Source: Adineta ricciae (taxonomy: Eukaryota > Rotifera > Eurotatoria > Adinetida > Adinetidae). From it: a stretch of DNA of 64,000 nt. Positions within the stretch are counted from its first letter, which is position 1, and the number at the start of each line of letters is the position of its first letter. Positions 1-13,043 of the stretch are shown here, one piece after another. Both the position numbers and the translations under genes were made by a program. A model generated the notes under the pieces. It did no database searches. It saw nothing but the letters and a program-made list of their open reading frames with translations, and was not told where the DNA came from. The stretch covers positions 310,001 to 374,000 of the forward strand of contig CAJNOJ010000005.1 in assembly GCA_905250025.1 (NCBI GenBank). The letters are read 5' to 3'.

Positions 1-2483
1 CCTGTTCCACTACCAGTGCCTTCTAATTAGCAGTTATCAAAACTAACTATTTTTCCTTCTACCAGTACGTTGTTTATTGATAATGTCGTTCTATTACACC
101 TAGCACGGAATTTATCGTGCCAAAAGCCACAATTCAATCTCATCTCCTACTCCTGAAGTGTTGTATCAACAATGAGTGACAAAGATCTTTTCCATATATA
201 TATATATACATAATCCATAGCAATGCAGAAAACAAAATGAAATCGTTTGTTTCTTCGTTCTCTTCGTCTTCGGCTTATATTTATGTTCTAATATTAACGA
301 GTAGCGAGAAGAACGTTCATTTGGTAATGCATTGCTAAAACCCTCATCATCAATTCTAATCGATAAGGAAACAACAGAGGAGAAGAAAAAGAAACCCAAA
401 CTGAAATCAATACACTATTCTTTCTTTTAGTATTAAATACACGCGTGCCCTACTGTCGCCAGTCGCCGAAGTAATTTCCATCATTTTTCATTCCAATTGC
501 TTCTCTGATTCTTTTTATCTATCACTCGCGAACCTACTTTCTATCTTCGACCCATTCGGTCATGCTCTTTCTAATCATCTACACAGTTTTCTTCTATTCA
601 AATCGATGTTGATCTTTATTAAATTTTCTCCTTTATGAAACTCGACGAAGTACAAGGCGTGACGAAATCAAACGACAAGCCGAGTGACAAATAAGAATAC
701 CCGGCAAACTTCCGGGTAAGTGAATATACAAGTAGTAGTCATTTTTTATTATACATGAGGTTTCTTTTCTAAATAAGCATTTATTCTCGTCATTTACTTG
801 AACTTTTTTTAGCGTCTTGTTTTAGCTAAATGGAGAGAAGTAATATTATTTATTTTCTTTCTCATCATCTCCTTTCCCGTTTTTTTCTTCTTCTTCTTCT
901 TCTTTTTTTTTCATGATCGTCGACGTTCCTATTCAAAGAAGCATATAGTTTTCCTTTTGATAAAATTGACAACGAGTTTTTGAAGATAACAACATGTTTA
1001 CAAAGAATGAAAGTGGAGAGCGCAAAATAAACCTAGCGAATACGTCATTTCGAAGTTACATTGATTGACACAGTCATTTCCAGTAGAGAGACAGATGAGT
1101 AAAGACAGATTGATGGATATATTATGACAAGGTACGAACATAAGGGCATACTCGTATACCGACTTCAAGTTTCTTCTTTTGAAATGAACGTTAGATTATT
1201 CAAGACAAAGTAAGTTTTCTTTTCGTGCAAATCAAATAAACTTTTCCCAGTCAAACTTTTAATCTGTCATTTAATGATTAAAAGAAATCGACGAGTTCTA
1301 ATCTGATTATCTTGCTAGTATTAATTTTTTAATGATCAAATTATCAATTAATTCTCTCGGCATGATCGACGAATTCTTATGCTTAGTTAACCATTAATGA
1401 CGTCAAACATGAGCATATCGAAGCAAACCATATTACTAACCTGATTGAATTCAAACTACGAAACGAAGAAAAACTATTTTCAATAGCATTCATCTCTGTG
1501 CACTTCGTAGGAGTGCCATGTTCATTATGTTTATACCTCAATGAACATGTGTGTATATATTGCACTTGTCAGTTATAATGAACTTCTATTCATATCGTAT
1601 AATAATATGGTTATCAATCAAACATTTATCATTTATTTAACATATAAAGGAAACGAACGAAAGGAAAGAAATCCATCAAAATTTTTCTTGATCTGTACAC
1701 TGACGAAAACTATAATTTCAATGCAATTATCAGGCCAACTTTGGAAATATGTAAAACAGTATAATTTGGTCGCGACAGATATCTATAAACTCCTATATGC
1801 ATCTTCAATTACTATCATCGGCAACACATTCAATGTGAAAAGTTGCCCCTTGGCAACGGCAACAACAAGAACGGCGAACTAAAAGATTTCCCGAGAGATT
1901 TGTATATTGTAATTCAACGACATTTTATTACACAAGCATAGACAGGATGAGACAATGTTAGAAGTCTAACTGGAAACAACATTCGTTTGTCTTTACTTCT
2001 CTTTCTCATTGCCGATTTTTGTTTCTTTTCAGATGTGTATAATCTTTACCTTTAAACACAAAATACCTCAAGGATGGCGATGGAATATGTAGAAAGTTGT
2101 TTTACCTCTTAGTTCTTCTCTGTCGGCTCGATGTAAGTTACAGCAAAGTTACGCTTCCTTCATTTACTCATTAGTCGCATGTTTTCTCTTTACCACCAAT
2201 CCACACATATACAAAAGTATATACCATTTTTCGTCTTTCTAAGAGGACATTATGACAGTATACACCTTTATAGTACAGCTAGTTGACATAAATGAGAATT
2301 GAAGTCGTATATGTGTATACGAATGCTTTTCTTTTGACGTAAAACACATCAATAATATTTGATTTTATTATTTTGTATATATATATATATATAGATGCCT
2401 ATCGGTGTCGACTCATGTTACTCTAACCGCTCTTACCATCACTTATTCCATTCAAATGATGCAGCAAGATTATTTGCTCGATT
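1..2483. other. Gene-free stretch upstream of the calcium-channel exon
   Basis: No convincing coding exon on either strand. The sequence is AT-rich with pyrimidine runs, an (AT)n tract near 197-210 and another near 2375-2393. It could contain the promoter and 5' UTR of the calcium-channel fragment that follows, but no splice-consistent exon was found. Confidence 0.5.
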
Positions 2484-2874
2484 ATGGATAAAAACCGTTT
2501 AACAACCGCTATTAACACCAATCATACTGTTTATAATACGAATAAACTTTATCATAATTCATCACCAACAGTTGTCTCCATACCAAATGATGATATACAC
2601 ATCCACGAAACGGATCGTTTTCTAAATGAACATGCATCATCCAACATACTTTCGGATTTGCCGCGTTCGCGGAATCTGGACGAAACAGATGAAAATGAAT
2701 TGCCATTTCCTGGATTTGTTGATCAAGTTTTTTATTGTCTGAAACAAACAACCACACCACGATATCAATGTTTACGTTTAATAACTTGGCCATGGTTCGA
2801 ACGTATTAGTATGTTGGTTATATTATTGAATTGTATTACACTTGGCATGTATCAACCATGTGTCCATCTTGCGG
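2484..2874 (+). CDS. Voltage-gated T-type calcium channel (Cav3), N-terminal fragment only
   Basis: The 130 residues run from an ATG at 2484 through a hydrophilic N-terminus into a segment characteristic of the start of Cav3 alpha-1 subunits: PRYQCLRLITWPWFERISML followed by VILLNCITLGMYQPC, which is the beginning of repeat I segment S1. In the family this subunit has four six-helix repeats and about 2,000 or more residues and forms low-threshold calcium channels in the plasma membrane. Here the reading frame ends at a single ambiguous base (2875). The sequence beyond shows no channel exon and turns into an unrelated ammonium transporter gene. I read this as an assembly junction or rearrangement rather than a natural gene end. 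The family call is strong; the exact subtype is inferred. Confidence 0.8.
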
Positions 2875-2875
2875 N
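2875..2875. other. Single ambiguous base (N), probable assembly join
   Basis: This is the only N seen in the window. It falls exactly where the Cav3 coding sequence stops making sense, about seven residues after the conserved repeat I S1 start. That is most simply explained by two contigs joined at this base. Confidence 0.6.
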
Positions 2876-3564
2876 GGACTATTCTTTCTCGTCAGGAGCG
2901 GCATTCGAATAAGCAAAAGAGAAAACAGATCTTCTTCTTTTTCTTCGTCTTCTCACATTCTCTCGATTCTCGTTTGCATTGGTGTTGGTATTTTTTTCGG
3001 ACCGACTCTGTCTATCTCGTTTCTTCTTGGCATTAAATAAAAGTTAAACTGTTCGAGTTATCAGCCGAGAGTCGACTTCAATTTTCTCTCGTTGTTTCAT
3101 TCAAAGTAAGTCATCAACTTGCATGGATATTCTATTCGATGAATAAGCAAATCATTTCCCTGGATTATCTATTGAGGAGAAAAAGAAGAAGATTAATTTT
3201 ATCAAGCATTTTTACACGTAGAAATCGAATCAGATTGATAACAATGTTTTATACTGTTTCACAGTCAGTATTCGTAGTATGAGATGAGATTTGATATCGT
3301 CTTACCAGTTAGTGTGCATAACGAGCGTCACATGTTGAAAATCAATCAATGTAACAGTGAAAACGATTTGTTATGATGTTTCTTCTTTTTTTTTATTCGA
3401 AAGGTCTAACCTCAAAAATAAAACAATCCATTTCTTTTTTATTTGTTTTAAAACCTTGAAATATCTATCTATAGTTTGTCTTGTCTGTGTTTATTCTAGA
3501 CAAAGAATAGAAAACTCTGTTAGATATCTCATATTTGAATAGTTGACGATCGAAATTCAGCGTC
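2876..3564. other. Non-coding stretch between the N and the ammonium transporter
   Basis: Pyrimidine-rich and AT-rich sequence with no continuation of the calcium channel. It ends in an acceptor-like AAATTCAG three to four bases before the transporter ATG, so it probably holds the transporter promoter and 5' UTR or a trans-splice acceptor. Confidence 0.4.
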
Positions 3565-5991
3565 ATGGCGACAACTGATGAAATCCAACAAGCAGTCGAA
3601 AGTTTCTTTCTTCTGTTCAATGGGGTTATTATTTTTCGTAAGTCAATTCGCTTTTATTCAAAACATATGTACAACGAATGATTTCGTCTTCTAGTAATGA
3701 GTTGTGGTTACACACTTATCGAATCAGGTGGTGTTCGCAGTCAAAATGCAGGTCACAGTCTTTTTAAAACACTCGTGATCTTCAGTAAGTGAAAAGAAAA
3801 CGACTTGTGATGAGTAAGAACGATCAATTCTAGTTTCATCGGCATTGGCTTATTGGATTATTGGTTATCCGTTCGCTTTTGGTGGAAATCCCAATGTTAT
3901 CTTAGGTACACGATTCTGGGCAAGTGAACAGTTCGGGGCATGGTATAATCGTCCAGGCGTAGATAATTTCACCAATTCGAATAATGTCTATAATTTGAAT
4001 AATCAAGATCCTTACATTCATTTCTTTTATCAATATATGATTACGTTTCTTGTAACAAATATTGCTGCGAGTGCATTTGCTGAACGATGTCAAATTATCG
4101 TTTATGTACTCTTCTCAATTTTGATGTCTGGTAGGAGAGATTTCTTCAGAAGAAATATCTTGATTTACATGCATTTCTGCAGGTTTTGTTTACCCATTCC
4201 TTGCACATTGGATGTGGGGTGCAAACGGTTGGCTTGGCTATGTTGTCGGTGCACGGGTAAGATCGATTGACCAATGAATTTCGTTGTGATTGAATTTGTA
4301 AAATTAGGATTATGGTGGCAGTGCAATCATTTATTTAACAGCAGGTGTAGCGGCTTTGATTGGTACAATCTTTCTTGGACCACGTTTCGGTCGATTCGAG
4401 CCACGGACATTACCTCTATTTGGTCACAGTATTCCTGTAAATATGAGAACGATTTCTTTGATAGTTGAGAAAATCTCGCTTTTGAATTCGTTTAGATCAC
4501 ATCAGTTGGCGCAATTCTTGTTGCGTTTGGCTTTTTCGTACTTAATTCAGGTGCCGATCATCGTATTTCAGGTGTAGCCTATGGCGATCGTGTAGGACAC
4601 GGTCTGATTAATACAGTTCTATCGGGTGCAACATCAGGAGCAGCTTATTACTTATTACAACGTCTTATTGAAAGTATGACTTTCGCATAAAACTCGAACG
4701 GAATTCTATTTCAACCTTTTCTTTTAGCATTTGCAAAACCTGCCCGTCATCTTAAGCGACGTGTGTTTTTATCGACTGTAAACTCTATTATCGCTGGTAT
4801 GGTTGCCGTTGCTGGAGGAGCTGTCACCTACAATCCGTGGTCTGCAATAATTGTTGGTTTCATTGCTGCATTGAGCTTCTTGTTATGGAGCAAATTATTG
4901 ATTAAACTTCATGTTGATGATCCTGTTGAAACCGCAGCTGGTATAACAGAAAACTAAACATGACTTTCGTTGATTTCTTTTTCTTGTTTAATAGTTCACA
5001 TTGGTGGAGGTCTATGGGGCATTTTTGCTGTACCAATCTTTCGACGAACAGTTGAAGCTCAAGCTGATGGCAATTTTGCAAATAATACTTTCTCAATAAT
5101 CTATCGAATTACTCTTGGAGAAAGCTGGCGGGTACGGATATAGCACGACAAACTAGTCTATCTTTTCAATATTCATATTTACATAGGGATTACTCAATTC
5201 ATTATGTACTGCAGCAGTGGTCATGGCTTGGACAGCTATCTTTGTTGCGATTCTCTTCCTAGTACTTAAATTACTTCGTTTACTCAAAGTTTCTAATGAA
5301 GAAGAATTACGAGGTAAATTGCGATCTTTAGTATTCTCCATCTATGATGTTCTTTGCTCTTTTCAAGGTATTGATTTGTTTCAACATGGAGAACCAGCTT
5401 ACGCACTTCGTATCTATTGTGCTGCATGTGGTGAACAATTACAAGGTAAAACAATTGAACATGAAACAGTTGGTGTTCGACCCAATTTTCCAACCATCGT
5501 CACTGATGCCGAAGGAGGTACGAAAACAACCAAAAAAATCTCTTTTGCTCCCGCGTAATTGTGATTCCGTTGACATTTTCTCATCACGCATGTATCTTTT
5601 TCGAATTAGTTAAAGTTACATAGTAGTTTCTATAAATATCAACATAGTCACAATTGATATATATTTTTCAGCCTACGGTCTCGATGATATGCGTGGGTAA
5701 GATAAACAAAACTCAACCGAAACCAATATTCATTTGCACTAGAGCTATCAAAGCAAACCAACGATCTTTCACTTTGCATATGCTCTCTGTAGAAACACAT
5801 ATTCTGCTTTTGCCTCTTCGATTTTCAAATCCAAAACTGCATCTATTCATTTTTGATATTCGAATGCCTAATTTTCGTTTCTATTTTTTTTAGCCATCGT
5901 CCCTATCGAATATTTCAGTGAACGAAATGGTTCTAACGGCAATCTTAATGGATCGAAACTCAAATCACTAAACGAAGAAAATCGTGTCTGA
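3565..5991 (+). CDS. Ammonium transporter (Amt family)
   Basis: Twelve-exon model: 3565-3637, 3695-3784, 3834-4130, 4183-4256, 4308-4436, 4496-4673, 4728-4940, 4995-5131, 5187-5313, 5368-5517, 5672-5692 and 5894-5991, giving 528 aa. Amt proteins are trimeric membrane channels carrying ammonium or ammonia. Visible hallmarks are the N-terminal FFLLFNGVIIF / MSCGYTLIESGGVRSQNAGH block, HWMWGANGWLGYVVGARDYGG with the first pore histidine, and DDPVETAAGVHIGGGLWG with the second pore histidine. About eleven hydrophobic segments are spread through the protein. The last junction is uncertain: a GTGGGT donor at 5693 gives the 528-aa form, while the GT at 5697 gives a stop at 5921 and a 506-aa form. 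An acceptor-like AAATTCAG precedes the ATG. The start was chosen because it opens the conserved first helix with no alternative ATG nearby. Confidence 0.9.
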
Positions 5992-8900
5992 TCTTTTCTT
6001 CTCTTCTTCACTTTTTTCTCTCTTTTTTCTGCTTCCTTATCAAACAAAATACATCTTCTGATAGTATCATTTAAGAATGATCACCACCATCACCACCACC
6101 AACAGTATAATATCCTAAAACAAAACCGTTTTTCTTTCTCTCTCTCTTTTTTCTGCTCCGTCTCAACACACAACGGTATAATCTAGACTAGCTTCTATCT
6201 CCATGTGCGTTGGATAAGCTTTAAAACTTGTTTTTTTTCCTCTCATTGTCTCATCTTGTTCTACAGTATTTCTTTGTTGCTGTTGTATGTATTTATCTAT
6301 CTCTCTGACTATGACAATCAAACAGTCAGAAATCATAGATAAGTTTCGTTTTTTCGATTTCAATTAATCTTCTCTCTTCGTTTTCATTTTCATTTGCAAA
6401 TGTTTGTCATCAGAAATAGTTTTTCTTCGAGTTCTGACACATACATTTCTTCCCTTCGCTGTATGTTTTACGATTTAATTTTCCTATTTCGTAAAACCGA
6501 ATACAGTCTGTCGATATGGACAGGAGTTGTCATATTTGCTTTGCCTTCTCCTCTTGGTATTTACATCATCAACAACAGCCTTACTTATTTTATCTTTTTC
6601 TTCGTTCTCAAGTTCAATTTCAGTGTGTGTGTGTTTGGTGTATAAGCGTGCTCATTGCATTCGAATTCGTGTTTTCGTTTCCTCTTTTTTTGTTGATGTT
6701 GCTTCGTGTTTGCGGTTAGTTTCTCTCAGCAAATAAATGTGTCAAAATCGTGTTGTGGAAGGTGAACATGATTTATACAATTTCTTCCAGACTTAACACT
6801 ACGCACACATTTACAACACTAAGTTTTTTTTTCTATTGAATTCGTATGATATATACGTACATGTGGAAACCTTTGAAAAGGATCTTTATTGGATATTTTA
6901 AAGGACAATGATATATGAGTTTCTATGGAATTCATCGACTGATTTCAAATGACAGAATGAACATTAATTATCTAATATGAACAGGATATTAAAATTATGC
7001 TTGGCAGCGGTCGACAGTTCTCTCTTTTCTGTCTGTGAGTGTGTGTGTGGTGGAGAACAGATCAAACATTATGAAAGAAATCGACGAATATGAGAGAAAC
7101 TTGAACTTGAGAACCGGATTATATAACAAAGATGAAACAATGAACTATCTATCAAGATTTTGACTGATGAGTTTTCTCTCTCTCTCTCCCTCATTCTGTC
7201 CGTGTCTTGCAAGATAATAATGCTAATATTCGATGTAGAATGTTGTCTCAAGTTTTAGATGAATAATTACATGAACATCAATCGACTACGATGAATTCCT
7301 TCCAAGGTATCATTAAGCCAACAGAAACATCACTATCGACAACACATTTTCATTAATCAATGTACATGAACATACCGAAAGAAGACGAGAAACATTGTTT
7401 CACTTTACATATATATTATATTTAGATATGAAAATCACAAGTTTAAAAAATACTTCTAATTATGAAGTTGTTAATTATCTGTCATATCTAATCAGTCGGG
7501 AGTAAGATGAAATATTCTTCGATGTCGTTTATCATAGATATTTGTCTGGCCTTGGTTAAAAACTGATGTGCGAAGTAGCAGAGAGTTAATTAATAGTCGA
7601 CATGTTCATGTTTGAAAGTGCATTCTTTTCAGAAGTAAGAAAAACGGATAATCGACTACTTTTCTTCCGAACGATCGATTTCAAACTGAGCTTCTTACCG
7701 GTAAATGATCGATTTGGATAATCGAGATAAGATTCTTATTTGAAATGAACAGAGAATTTGCCACTTCTATGCGTAAGTTTGATTGTTGTTTTTCTTTCTT
7801 CAAACTGATCTCGAATTGTTATTATACACGTTCATTGATACTATCGTATTTCTCTATATCAGATGAGTTGTGATACCGGATAAGTTCGACCTTGGACTAG
7901 AAATTCGACCTTTCGCTTGTCACTAAAAAATTGATGAAGAATAAATACAGTGAATACACTTTAATATATTGTATGTCGTCCCTTCAAGGTAGTTGCTCTT
8001 CTCTAGACAAGAAATACAGCGGTCTGATACTCCATGTCAGCAACAATTTCTCTCAATAAACCACAACTGACCATTCCCATCATCGAAAATTTGAAGAATA
8101 ATACAATTAGTAAGATCATCTTCTCTTATCTTCGTATCATTAATAAATAGATTAGTGATGACATCATCTCTTATGAAACCCGTATTACATATATCAAATA
8201 TTCACTTCAAAGAATTATTATTATCATCACAGTAGTAGGAATCTACTAGTAATGTAGTTTTCTCATTTATCTCAGCATGTCTTAGACATCGATGTGTATT
8301 TATCTCGATTGATGCAATTCTCTGCTCGTGATAGACATTGACAAAGACAATTTTCAGCGAGCTAACAACAAAGTTGTGTAGGGAAGTGAAATACAACAGA
8401 AACATTGTTCGTTTTAGTCTATTTCGATTGGTAAAGGAAATCCTTGTTTAAACATTGTAAGAAATCTGATCAGCATTAGGAAGTAAATTCAATTTTTCCT
8501 CGCCTTTAGTTTTTCTTTAGTATTGAATTATAGACTCCCAGCTCGTCTTCTACTGCTGTTGTCATTGTTAGTTTAGTCTTCTCCATTCGATCTTCTGACT
8601 TGTTCATTTGGTTCATTAACTAAGAAATCCGAACAGCTGAAATGAAGAAGAGAGAGAGAGAAAATTAAGTAATCGAACGGCGACAGATAAATGTAGTTAT
8701 GTTTCCTCAGCGCATTGACCGATGCACACGGCCGCCTTACGAACTACAGAAGGTAGAAGATGTCTAGATAGGTAATAGAGGAAGCGGATGTGCAGCATGT
8801 CATGTAGTTTTCTCTCTATTGGTTATATATTTGTGTTATGATTATGAAAAGCAAAAGAAAATCACTTTCATTTCCTTCTGATGAGCGAATGATGAGCTTC

Positions 8901-11662
8901 ATTGAACTTGAAAGGGTCGTGAGAAGAGAAAACTGATGCTAGTTAAATTTGTTCATTGCGACGGTAAACATTAGACAACCTTGTGTTCGTTTTTCATATC
9001 TTAATGAGACTGCTTTTGCTTTGACTATCGGAGTAAACGAATCGGAAATGGGTCACTTAGATGGATAGTGGTGTTGGTGCAACACAACGCCATTTCTCTT
9101 TCCTTTCTCGTACGCATTTTCATTCAGTCATTCGTTGTTCATCAATACACATTGAAAATGTGATGCTTAGAGAGGCGGAGAAGGAGAAAATTCTTTGTAC
9201 ACATCACATCAATTCTCTTTCGCTCTCATTCACATTCTTAGGCATGAAGACAGTGTAAGTGAGTTGCATTCAAAGGAAAAAATTGAGCTAATTTCTCTTT
9301 GATACAACATCGATGATATCAATGGTTAAAAGCTCAAATTACTTTTCTTTTTCTTTTTGTAAGCAACAATTTGTGTCTATCCTGATTAGAATTGCCTTTA
9401 ATTCTTATGCAATATGTATGTATAGATGCATGGTCAATTACATTTGAATGTATGAATCAATCTGAGCTGTATAGGAGACGAACGGAAGAACTGGCTAGCG
9501 TTTCCTTTATTTCTGTTTGGGATATTACTGATGGTGCGTGACTTTTGTGGACATCACGTCGCAGGTTCAATGCCATTTTCTTTTTTCTCCTTTCTTTCCT
9601 CTCTTCTCTTCTCTCTTCTCTTTTCTGACTTTATTCGCATTGTTACATTACATTGTGCTCATCGAACGGCATGTTTTATTCACTCTTTCGCTTTTACTGC
9701 AACACTCTAATGTGTATTTATATGTAGAGTGTTGTTCAATCATCATTCACGCTGAGTATAGAACATCAACAGTGGCAGCAACAAAAAAAAACTTGATGTT
9801 TAATTTTCAACACTTCCATATACATTATCCTTCATGTTCAATATATTTTCTTTTTTTCTGTGACAATACACATTTCCTAGTTGTAGTCAATGCCAAGTGA
9901 GTACTCAGGCTGTTGTAGATTGCTCTTCTAGATTATGGTTAGGTCGGTTTTGTCATTTCTGTTCTTCATTTATCTACTTGCAAATACGAGCCAATTTCTT
10001 CAAGGATGTCCTAGTAGATTATTGGGAAATTTCGAAAAACTACTTATTTATTCGATATTATTCTCATGTTCAAAGTTCAGTTTAACGAGTACTTCTACCA
10101 AATAACTTTTTCTTTGTTTTGGCAAGCTCTAAAAGTCCACTACGGTCAGATTACATCATGCATCGAGCACTCTAATATCAGGAATCACCACATCAACAGT
10201 TGCTTCCCTTCTTTGTTTTATTTTATCTAAACAGTCCAATGTATGAAATGCCGTTCTTTCACTTGCTCTCTCTCTCTCTCTTTCGCTTTCTTCCGTTTGT
10301 ATGTGTTTGTTTGAGACCAACAGAAAACAATCACTCTGTGATGAATCCTTGCAATTGCCACAACGACGAGTAAAGACATTGGCATCAACAATTCTTTTCT
10401 TTACACTTTTACTCGTTCATATTATCTTTGTACGTTTCGGTATGTACGTATGTATATGTGTGATCGATCGCTCGTTAGACTCAGTCAGGAGTCTGCGTAG
10501 TAGATCGTTCGGCGTGTCTAAACAAACACATCCCAACAATCAAAGTCCGATTATCTACTATCGATCAGACAGCACGAGATAGAAAGAAAGAATTACACAG
10601 GTGAATGATGTAATCATTAGTATACCATCACATCCGGGTGCATGTATGTATATATATATATATGTTTTTTGAGATGCAGCGACCTGATGCCCTCGAGTAG
10701 ATAGACAGCGTGTGAAACCTGTCGTCGTCTACTTTTCTCTATACACATCACATCGAGATATACATACATAGAGAGATCGCGAATTGCGTGATCGCTATAA
10801 TCAATTGTGAACGTAGGCAGGCGAAAAAAACGCATATGATAAGGCATGTGCGTGTATGTGTATAAATGAATAAATGACTGGAAGAGCTCGTTAGACTCAC
10901 CATCGAGATAAGGCGACGATGAGCATTGAAGTATGTATATGCGTCCGTTCTCAGAAGACAACTTAATGAAATGCATCTTTCAGCAAGTGATAGTGAATAA
11001 GTCGTTCTCTTCCGAATAATATCTTCTTCTTCTTCCCTAGCGACTATCTTCATGAAGAAAAGATTACAGGTATAATTCTATGACGATTGAATGATAACTC
11101 CGTCGTTGATCTTTCTTTTTCCTTTCTCTTTGATTAATCGAAGGAAAGAGTAGAAAGATTCGAACGATAAAACTGACTCAACATGTACAATAACAATGCA
11201 CTGACTCATCTCTCTCTCCTTCTTGCTTATTTTCTTCATCAGATTGTTGAATATATTGTCTTTTCACATCTTTTACTTTCAATGTATACATATATGTGTA
11301 TGTGCTCTCATGTTAATCACTATATACATATAGATAGATAAATAGATATATGTATATTAAGAGTATTCATTTTTCTCTCTATCCCTTCTCATTCTTTGTT
11401 CTAGACAAAGGCATCTAATGGTTTAATTGTATTATAACGTCGTTCGATTACTCCGACTCCTATTACCATTATCATTGTGAAAATTATCATTCGACAGAGT
11501 TCAATGCATTTAACACATGTTTGATTATCATTTCTGTAAAACTAGTATTCGAACGAATCAAATTCAATTTTGCATCTGAATATATACATATATTATCCAT
11601 ACAGCAACGACAAGTTTTCTGTTCTGACTAGCTAAAATTCATTTCATATTCCTATTCATTCA
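5992..11662. other. Long gene-free stretch (5.7 kb)
   Basis: The AMT 3' UTR probably occupies the first part, with an AATAAA-type signal near 6731. The rest is AT-rich sequence with CT and GA microsatellite-like runs (for example near 7171-7192 and 10266-10285) and short (AT)n tracts. Short open frames are present but none has recognisable composition, splice partners or motifs. No tRNA, rRNA or mobile-element protein was recognised. Confidence 0.45.
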
Positions 11663-13043
11663 ATGGAATGTAAACAGCAGACATTAACGGCTGTTTCTAT
11701 TGTCCGACGAGCAACACTTGCCTGTCTTCTTTATTCTATTGTGATGACTTTACTTATCGGTAAGTATGTCTAAATACATATCTATCTATCTATCTTTCTT
11801 TCCTTTCTCTCGTTATACATACAGATTCATTAAATAAGTTTTCTTTCGAAAAAATGAAAAACCTTGAGGCAAAATATACACAGCTGGATGCATCACTCTC
11901 TTGTATGACTGATGTTCATTAAAACCAAATGACACCTCACTTCTCTTTTTTCCAATTAAGAATTCTTCAAAATAAATGAATGAACAAATATGTCGATCCG
12001 TACCGTTTCTGATGACTCGATTTTCTCTTCTCTTTGACTGATCGATTTTCATCGATCATACGATGTTATGTATACGAGCAATATGTCACATTTCTCGTCT
12101 TTCTCACGGGAACATATGTCATTGACGAGATATAGTCAATAAAGATGAAAAGAATCATGCCGGAGTTGAACTTTTGCTTCATTTTTTCCTTACATCATCA
12201 AATTGTCAGACGGACAGAAACCTTGTCAAGTCAAGTGCTCATATATATTTTTTTTGTTTATATTCTTAAAGTTGATGGCACATCAGCGAACACCGAAGCC
12301 GAAATCATCTCCACCCAAAATGAAATTATCACTTATGTGAATCATACCGCAAAATTATCCTGCATAATTCAAAACAAAAATCGTCAACACGTAACTCTTC
12401 ATTCCCTTGGATGTCTCCTTAATCTAATTCGTCACTTCTTCTAGGTCACATGGTCACGCGTGACATTCATGAATGAAACCCAAAAATTAACCAATCTTCT
12501 ATTCGTTGATCTCTTGAAATATACTCCGTTCAGTCGATACCATCTGACTCATATGATCGAAAGAGATAATCGGGAATATTGGAATCTGGAAATTCGAAAT
12601 GTTCATACGTCGGATGAAGGTTATTACAGTTGTGTGTTAACAGCAATTAAACCAATATCAAAAATCTTTCATGTCAAGGTTCTTGGTACGTATCACGCTT
12701 GAGGAGAACACGACAATAGACAAATGATGATGTGGACTATAAAAGTCGTAATTCATTCTCAAGAGATTCGACTTCATACATTTCTCAGCAAGATTTGTCT
12801 TTTGTCTTGATTATCACTCTAATGTTCAACTATATTTTGAACTAATGTTGATTAACTTCTTGTTCTGTTCGGGTTTTTTTAGAGAATACACGCAATCCGT
12901 TGTTTGCTCTACGTTCATCATTAGATACAACTAATATGCAACGACGATCCAAAGAAAGTCACTCGTCTTCTGCTTTATCAATCCTCCCCTCGTCGTCGAT
13001 ATTCACAATCATTTTAGCAAATACAATCTTAAAATTTCTTTAA
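11663..13043 (+). CDS. Secreted or GPI-anchored protein with one Ig V-type domain
   Basis: Four exons: 11663-11759, 12272-12390, 12445-12685 and 12883-13043. The N-terminus has a hydrophobic signal-like segment (ATLACLLYSIVMTLLIG). The middle is an Ig V-set fold: NHTAKLSCIIQ gives the first cysteine, HVTWSR the core tryptophan, and YWNLEIRNVHTSDEGYYSCVL the D-x-G-Y-Y-x-C motif. The C-terminus is Ser-rich and ends in a hydrophobic tail without a basic stop (SSIFTIILANTILKFL), which looks like a GPI-attachment signal. Lachesin and IgLON-type adhesion proteins have this chemistry but normally two or three Ig domains; here only one is seen. Function is not assigned beyond a likely cell-surface recognition role. 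Neighbouring DNA is gene-poor on both sides. Confidence 0.75.

Noticed and set aside
10301-10976. Overlapping frames of about 90-120 codons on both strands
   Set aside because: They overlap each other and are rich in microsatellite-derived Tyr-Ile-Thr-His runs; no real domain.
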